A stretch of DNA of 64,000 nucleotides, taken from the NCBI GenBank assembly GCA_018894105.1, contig CM032119.1, forward strand, positions 12,541,246 to 12,605,245. The letters run 5' to 3'. The notes below the pieces were generated by a model. That model was not told where the DNA came from and ran no database searches. It was given only the letters and a program-made list of their open reading frames with translations. This DNA comes from Jacaranda mimosifolia (Eukaryota; Streptophyta; Magnoliopsida; Lamiales; Bignoniaceae). Both the position numbers and the translations under genes were made by a program. Positions 57,923 to 64,000 of the stretch are shown here, in pieces (position 1 is the first letter of the stretch; each line of letters starts with the position of its first letter).

Positions 57923-60900
57923 ATGGGGAAGAATTACTCGGCGAATCCGAATGATTACCAGCTTCTAGAAGAGGTGGGTTACGGTGCAAGCGCAACTGTT
58001 TACAGAGCGATCTATTTGCCTTCCAATGAAGTGGTGGCTGTTAAGTGCTTGGATCTCGATCGATGCAATAGCAATCTGGTTTGTTCAATTTTTTTCATTT
58101 CCTCCATTCTTTCTGAGACTTTGTTAGTTTGTTTGATTGCACACGTGTTTTGAATTTGATTTTAGTTTGTTTTGTGTGAGGTGATTTTGATCTAGTTGGA
58201 GTCTGTTTCTTGTATTGCTTTGACTTTTAGTGCGTAAACTTTTGTGTGCAATTTGGAGGACTCGCTGTGAAATTGATAAAGTTAGAGGGTAAAGTTTAGA
58301 GATTTGGAGCGATGATGTAAAGCTTTGAAATTTGAGGTGTTGAATTGGTGATAGTTAGACAATGTTGAATTGCTCTATTTGGTCTCTTAAGATTGTAGGT
58401 TATTTTGGCATTTATTCATTTTTCTGTATGAGCTTTGAGGCTCAATTATTTCTTCATACTGAACATAGAGCGGTTAGTTCTTGCTGTGTAATTCTTTTGG
58501 TTAGTTATATGCAAGTGTTACTGATGCCTATTTAAATCCAATGCAACAGATATTGGCAGTTATCGGTGGGGTTTAGTTTGAGTTTCATTAATGCATAGGT
58601 TATTCCGTTTGATAAGAACCACTACAGGGAGTTAACCTAGAAAAATCTATGAATACTCAACGTTCTGATGGAGGTTTGCCTGAGAGAGATTTCTTATAAC
58701 CTAGAGCCCTTGTCTTGTGAGTGCTAAATAGCTTAATGATCATCAATTACTGTTAACTAAGAGGATTTGGTTGGCTACAACAGAAACAATGGAGTAACTG
58801 ATTCCTTGAAGATTATTTTTTTAATCTTGATGATTATAGAATAATATAGATGTGACACTGTTTGTGTTAAAAACCTCCTTCTGTGACATTTTGTATACTA
58901 CAGTTCTGCTGATATGTTAGATCTGCAGATAAAAAATTGAAACCTTCCCTTAAGACTGATCCCCAGTATGGTAGAGGGAAATCTGGTACCCTCTATGCTT
59001 TGTATCTGGAAGGAAACATAAATAGCTTAGTGAGAGAGTTTCCCATTTATGTTGTCAGTTGCCCCTTGTTGGCCCAGGTATATCCATTACTCTGTCCCTT
59101 GTTGGAATAGGCAGGTCGGTACTGCAACAAGAGACAGAGTCAGTAGCACCTTAATTTTGATGTATTGCCAAATTTTGAACAATGTGAGTTAGATCTGCGT
59201 GGGTTGGATAAGATGGGTTGGTAGATGGTGACAGACCACAAGAAGGTCAGAATTAAGCAATGAAAATGACAGAATGAAGAAAAAATGAAGGGAAGACTTG
59301 AAAAAATAAGAAAAGATAAAATGACTAAAATGAGGGAAAAAAACTTGGACTGTGCATGATGGTTAATTAAAAGTCAAAACTAATAAACTAGGTTGGGGAA
59401 TTTAAGAATCTGGCCAATGATTTCTTTCCATTCCCAGCCCTTCTTTTGTCCTTTTTGTTTTGTGGTTTCATTTTGCTTAAAAAGCATGAGGGCTTGATTT
59501 CACTATTTTACTTGGGCTAATTGACACGTATGCACATACACCTGTCCAAGTTGTATTGTGTCCTATGTTTTCTGAAACTGTTCATATCCCTTGTCCCTAT
59601 TACATGGCATATGTGTCCTTGAAACCTAGCTTATTTGTCTGTGATGTTAAACTTGTCAAGATCTGGATTCTTAAACTGAGTCTTACCATATAGTTTACCT
59701 GTGATTCCTTCGTGGACTTACATTATAGGTGTAAAAGTGCTTTGACTAACTCTTAGTAGGAAAATTTCTCTTTGATGTTAAACTTTTCAAGAGCTGGCTC
59801 TCAAACTGTCTTACGTTTACCTCTGATTCCTTTGTGGACCTACATTGTAAGTATAAAGGAAGACTTGGGACTATAAAAGATACTCAAAAAAATTTTGGGG
59901 ACAAGATAATCAGAATCAAGGCAAGTGAGCACAAGTTTGTAAGGGACCTGTTTCTGTAGTAAATTATTAATCCTGAAGTCTATGAATGAGAATTTATCCT
60001 CACCTCGAATTATTAATCAGAGTTTTGATCCTCTCAGGAATAGCTATAAGTATTTTAACTTAGTAAATTGGATAATGTATGAATCACCCGGCGAACTTAT
60101 TCTAATATTTAAATCTTTGTTGGTCATCTGCTTTTCTCTTGCTCATGCTCAATAGTTAGGTAAGATTGATCTGAAGAACCAATGTAAGAATTGCTATCAA
60201 TTAGTTTGCTGCATTTGAGGTTTATTGCGTGATTGGAATTTGCCACTAGTGATGAACTGTAGAACTATAGTTTCTCCCTAATTTTCTAGGTTGGCTCACT
60301 AATCATATCTGTGATCTTTGATATTTACATCAGGAAGTTCTTTTATTTCACTATCATGCAGGATTGCAATGAATCCAAAGCAACCTTCTGTCAACTCATA
60401 CTATTTGGAGTAGCATAAGTTGTTTCCTCTCAGAAACTTGTTTGCCAAAAAGAAAATTATGGGAAATGAGTTATTTCATATCAGGTTTCTAATCAGTTAG
60501 ATCACTAATCATATCAGTTTTCTTTCACTTCAGAACTGTCAATTTTGCGAACCATAGTTATTAGAGGCGAGAGGCGAGAGGCGAGAGGCGAGAGGCGAGA
60601 GGCGAGAGGCCCATTTTTAAGGCAAGAGGCGGGCGACCCAAAGGCGAATGAGCCGACAATTTAAAAATATATATATAAATATATAGTGTGAAAATTCCAA
60701 AAAACATATAGACATATAAATAATGTTAAAAAAAATCCAAATTCACACTTCAAAAGTTCATTCATAACTCATAAAAATACTAATCTATAGTCAATTAACA
60801 ATAGATAATCATATGTCATCCTCATCCTCACTCAAATCTAATGCAAACTCATCTTCTTCATGTAAATGTAAAATAATATATTCGATTTTAGAGTAAAGTA

Positions 60901-63617
60901 TGAATAAAACAAAATAAATGAAAAAAACAGCACAAATAGAAAAAAGAATAACAAAAAACAGCAAATAAATAAATAAATAAATAAAACTGAAATAAAATAA
61001 TTACAAAAAATTTAAAAACAGCAACGAAACAAATGAATACAGGAAAAAGGATAATAAAATAAACATAAACAATTATTAAAAATGGAAAAAAAGCATAAAA
61101 ATTAGTTTAAAATAAGTTAAATAAAAATAGAAAACTTAAAACTTTGTTTTTTATACATAAAAACAGAAAACAGAAAAGAAATAAAATAAAAAAAGAGGCA
61201 GGAAAAACAAAAACTGTACCTGGAGGCAGCTGCCGGTGGCGAGGGGCAGCGAATCGGGTTGGTGGGGTTGGGCGCAGTGGGTAGGGTTTTTTTTTGGTAA
61301 TTTTCCTTTTCCGTATTTTTTTTTTTCCATTTTTTTTTTCAAAGAAGCCCTAGCAACAAGGCAGGCCAGGCAGCCCGCCTTACTGTCTGGGCTGCGCCTC
61401 GCCCAGCTACTCCTGGGCGCCAGACCTGCGCCTCGCGCCCAGGTGAGTGCCTTTAATAACAGTGTTGCGAACTGGTGGTATCATAGTTGTTCACCTACTT
61501 TGCTCTATGCAGTACTATTGTTGAGCACTTGACCTGAAAATGGAGAGTCCTTATGCTCAATATGCCAAGTTATGTAGCAAAGAAATGTTGTGTTCATTAA
61601 ATGTGTCTTCTTTTCCCTATAAAATGAGTGGTTGTGGCTGTTCTAGGCTGGCTTTTCATCAGATAACTGTACCATTTTTTGCAGGATGATATTCGCAGGG
61701 AAGCTCAAACAATGAGCTTAATCGATCATCCTAATGTCATAAGAGCATTTTGTTCATTTGTTGTTGACCGCAACCTTTGGGTAGTAATGCCTTTTATGGC
61801 TGAGGGGTCTTGCCTACATCTTATGAAGATAGCGTATCCAGAAGGATTTGAAGAATCTGCCATTGGGTCTATCTTAAAAGAAACTTTGAAGGCTTTAAAT
61901 TACCTTCATCAACATGGCCATATCCATCGTGATGTGAAGGTTAGTCAAATCTGCATTTGTGAATTTATGCAGAACCTATGTCTAGATTTGACATATTTTT
62001 CTGACTGCCTTACATTTAGTCAATTACTTCATGTTTTCTGTAACATTCTCTTTTTGCAGGCAGGAAATATATTAATGGATAGTGATGGTGAGGTGAAGCT
62101 TGCTGACTTTGGTGTTTCAGCTTGCATGTTTGACAGAGGTGATAGACAGCGTTCAAGGAACACTTTTGTAGGAACTCCTTGCTGGTACTTTTGCTGTTTT
62201 CATCTCTCTCTCTCTCTCTCTCTGTACACTCACACACACATGCACAAACAAACACATACATATATATAAGACATATAAAATACGTCTTACGTTTATATTT
62301 TTGTGATGATTGTTTGTTACTTTTTGTTGATACTAACTGCCATCATGTGTTTATTTTTGTCTCATTGTACAGGATGGCGCCAGAAGTGTTGCAACCAGGA
62401 ACTGGATATGATTTCAAGTGGGTTTTACTCCATATTCTCAAAACTATCTTGTGGTTTATACTCAAAACTGTTTTGTGGTGTTGTGATAAGAAGTGATTTA
62501 TGCCTCCATAAATGTTGGATAAGTATCTTAATGTGTTGCATGCATGCACATATGAAGTTAATGATGATTGTATTGTTGATTGTGTTTTGGATATTCACAT
62601 GGGACATCTCCTAGAGACTACTAGGACATCATGTTTCAGTTAGGTGTAGGTAAGGTGTATGGGGCTATTTGCCCAGAAATTTATTCTGGCTGCATAAGCC
62701 TAGCTGCATAAAGCTAATGGTTATTTTACTTCTTGATTCTGAATTACACAACATCTCCGAATGACTAAACTGGAACTCAAACTATACGATATTTCATGGT
62801 GTAGATGGATTATCTGGCGCTATTTGTGCAATAATTTCTTGTTGGATCAATGTCATACCATATAGACCTTTTGCCAATTTTCCATCAGAATCACTAGAAG
62901 TAGTAATGGTTCATCCTTTTGGTGCATAATTTTTTGGTACTTTGGATCAAATTTACAGGGCTGACATTTGGTCATTTGGAATAACTGCACTGGAGTTGGC
63001 TCATGGACATGCGCCATTTTCAAAATATCCCCCAATGAAGGTAAATATATCTACTTGAGACCTTGGCTGTGTACTTGGAGGCTATTGTGGTAAATCCCAC
63101 TTAATATTTGCTGGCCGCCTTCCAATAGGTTCTGCTAATGACCATACAAAATGCCCCACCTGGACTTGATTATGACCGCGATAAGAGGTTCTCTAAGGTA
63201 TTCATGATAATTTCCCATGCAGCTATTCACCTGAACAGTGACAGGCTAAAAGTTATTTACCAGTCTGTTATTAAGCAACCATGGGTTTTGAACAGTCTTT
63301 TAAAGAAATGGTTGCAATGTGCTTGGTGAAAGATCAAACAAAGAGACCAACTGCAGAAAAGTTGTTGAAACATTCCTTTTTCAAGAATGCAAAGCCTCCT
63401 GAACTTTCTGTGAAAAAATTATTTGCTGACCTGCCACCACTGTGGAAGCGTGTGGAAGATCTTCAGGTATATCACACTGATGGTAATTAGCAGGGTCTGA
63501 AGTCACCTTTTTTCTTAAATTCTTGTTTAATCTATTATGAATTGGATGCAGCGCAAAGATGCTGCGCAACTTGCTTTGAAAAAAATGCCTTCAGCAGAAC
63601 AAGAAGCTTTATCTCAG
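57923..63617 (+). CDS. STE20/OSR1-like serine/threonine kinase (plant BLUS1-type family), 3' end outside the window
   Basis: Eight exons with GT-AG introns: 57923-58078, 61685-61939, 62060-62184, 62373-62417, 62959-63040, 63129-63197, 63296-63466, 63552-63617. Phases agree throughout, giving 323 residues. The kinase domain covers about 12-273: glycine loop [12 protein letters not shown] (18-29), VAVK Lys41, HRD (133-135), DFG (153-155), and activation segment [20 protein letters not shown], whose [12 protein letters not shown] is characteristic of the SPAK/OSR1-like branch. It phosphorylates Ser/Thr; the plant family includes BLUS1, a phototropin target in guard cells. A conserved tail ([22 protein letters not shown], 284-305) follows, and the C-terminal regulatory region lies beyond the window. 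The ATG at 57923 is chosen because the frame upstream has no ATG and family proteins start shortly before the kinase domain. All catalytic residues are present, so the gene looks functional. Which paralogue it is cannot be decided. Confidence 0.93.
60553..61464. mobile_element. hAT-type element in kinase intron 1, 912 bp
   Basis: A perfect 8-bp duplication TTGCGAAC flanks it (60545-60552 and 61465-61472). The ends CATAGTTATTAGAGGC and (reversed) CACTGTTATTAAAGGC form imperfect inverted repeats. The left subterminal part has (GAGGCGA)n and the right part is GC-rich with GCGCCTCGCCCAG. On the minus strand, 60871-60809 can be read as [17 protein letters not shown] and a stop, similar to the acidic C-terminus of some plant hAT transposases, suggesting derivation from an autonomous copy by internal deletion. 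It appears to be intron-tolerated. Confidence 0.85.
60563..60610 (+). repeat. (GAGGCGA)n heptanucleotide repeat
   Basis: About six to seven tandem GAGGCGA units lie at the left end of the hAT-type element. Confidence 0.9.
62201..62250 (+). repeat. (CT)n and (CA)n microsatellites in kinase intron 3
   Basis: CTCTCTCTCTCTCTCTCTCTG followed by CACTCACACACACA, 16 bp after the exon 3 donor. Confidence 0.9.
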
Positions 63618-64000
63618 GTTGGAAGCATCACCAGAAGTTGTGCTTTTCTTTTATTTATTTCCTAATTTCTGTTTCTGTCAAATATAAGATGATGCAACAG
63701 TGTCTTTTTCTTGCTGTTAGTGCTTTTTAATTTACGTATGGGGTATAATGTGCTGGATTATTTGTCTCATATAAAGCAGATATGTGATATATGACTACAT
63801 TGTCTGAAAATGAATTTATTATAAATGTTCATTGACATGGTCCTTTGGCAAATATCCCTGATTGCTTGAACATTTTCTTTTATTTGGGTGATATTTCTTC
63901 TTTGAATGGTTTTAAGGATTTTGATATTGTTACTTTTCTTTTCTTTTCCTTTGTGATTTTCATGGCAACAGCTAGTTTATGAACTGAAACAATAGGTGAT
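63618..64000 (+). other. Kinase intron 8 (partial)
   Basis: The donor CAG|GTTGGAAGC follows exon 8 (...EQEALSQ). The family normally continues with a short exon beginning around SEYQRG. No such exon is found up to 64000, so the intron continues past the window. The CAG at 63970-63972 does not open a family-like exon. Confidence 0.75.

Larger units (their letters stand above)
58079..61684 (+). other. Kinase intron 1 (3.6 kb)
   Basis: The donor CTG|GTTTGT and acceptor TTTTTTGCAG|GATGAT join codons in phase 0 (...SNL | DDIRREAQ). No extra exon is needed by the family alignment. It holds the hAT-type element at 60553-61464. Confidence 0.9.

Noticed and set aside
61236..61532. 98-codon frame at the GC-rich end of the hAT-type element
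   Set aside because: It crosses the element boundary and the 8-bp duplication, so it is not a conserved coding unit.
63973..63995. Possible ninth kinase exon after CAG at 63970-63972
   Set aside because: The translation meets a stop after seven residues and does not match the expected family continuation around SEYQRG.

Overview
This is nuclear DNA of a flowering plant, most likely a eudicot: AT-rich intergenic sequence packed with nested LTR retrotransposons and DNA transposons, and one well-preserved intron-containing host gene at the right end. The species cannot be told from the sequence alone.

Left part (1-16.7 kb). A truncated copy of a ~2.2-kb Ty1/copia LTR (1-1446) is followed by unassigned DNA with a dispersed repeat (1640-2270, partner at 31000-31620). 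A decayed copia element A (4456-11251) sits inside an array of 300-440-bp tandem repeats (4330-4455 and 11257-13030). Next comes a broken minus-strand gene (13200-16031) with a DUF1985-like N-terminal part, a glutamate/lysine-rich middle and a Ulp1 (C48) cysteine-protease domain, the composition found in Ulp1-carrying plant DNA transposons.

Middle (16.7-38.1 kb). A 5.7-kb CACTA element (16697-22425) has matching termini and dense subterminal GTAAC/GTTAC motifs but no transposase. A second copia element C with short LTRs (24202-29845) has its protease region split by a 744-bp Mutator-type inverted-repeat element. That insert itself carries a GRF-type zinc-finger segment. AT-rich DNA follows, with a candidate LTR fragment (33189-33622, minus) and a second Mutator-type MITE (36679-37750, 9-bp TSD).

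Right part (38.1-56.2 kb) is a three-level nest. A minus-strand Ty3/gypsy element (38106-56223, perfect 5-bp duplication ATAAT) is split inside its gag by copia element B (42839-55272, same family as A). B is in turn interrupted in its leader by a solo LTR of the same family (46075-48275). All protein-coding parts of these elements carry stops or frameshifts.

Host gene (57.9 kb to the window end). Eight exons encode the first 323 residues of a STE20/OSR1-like serine/threonine kinase of the plant BLUS1-type family. A 912-bp hAT-type element with a perfect 8-bp target duplication lies in its 3.6-kb first intron, and two overlapping micro-uORFs lie directly before its start codon. The 3' end of the gene is outside the window.

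The least expected structural signal is a cluster of five to six consecutive hairpin-forming palindromes, each with different arms around a short purine-rich centre, in the U3 part of every complete copy of the A/B copia LTR. Some arm differences between copies are paired.
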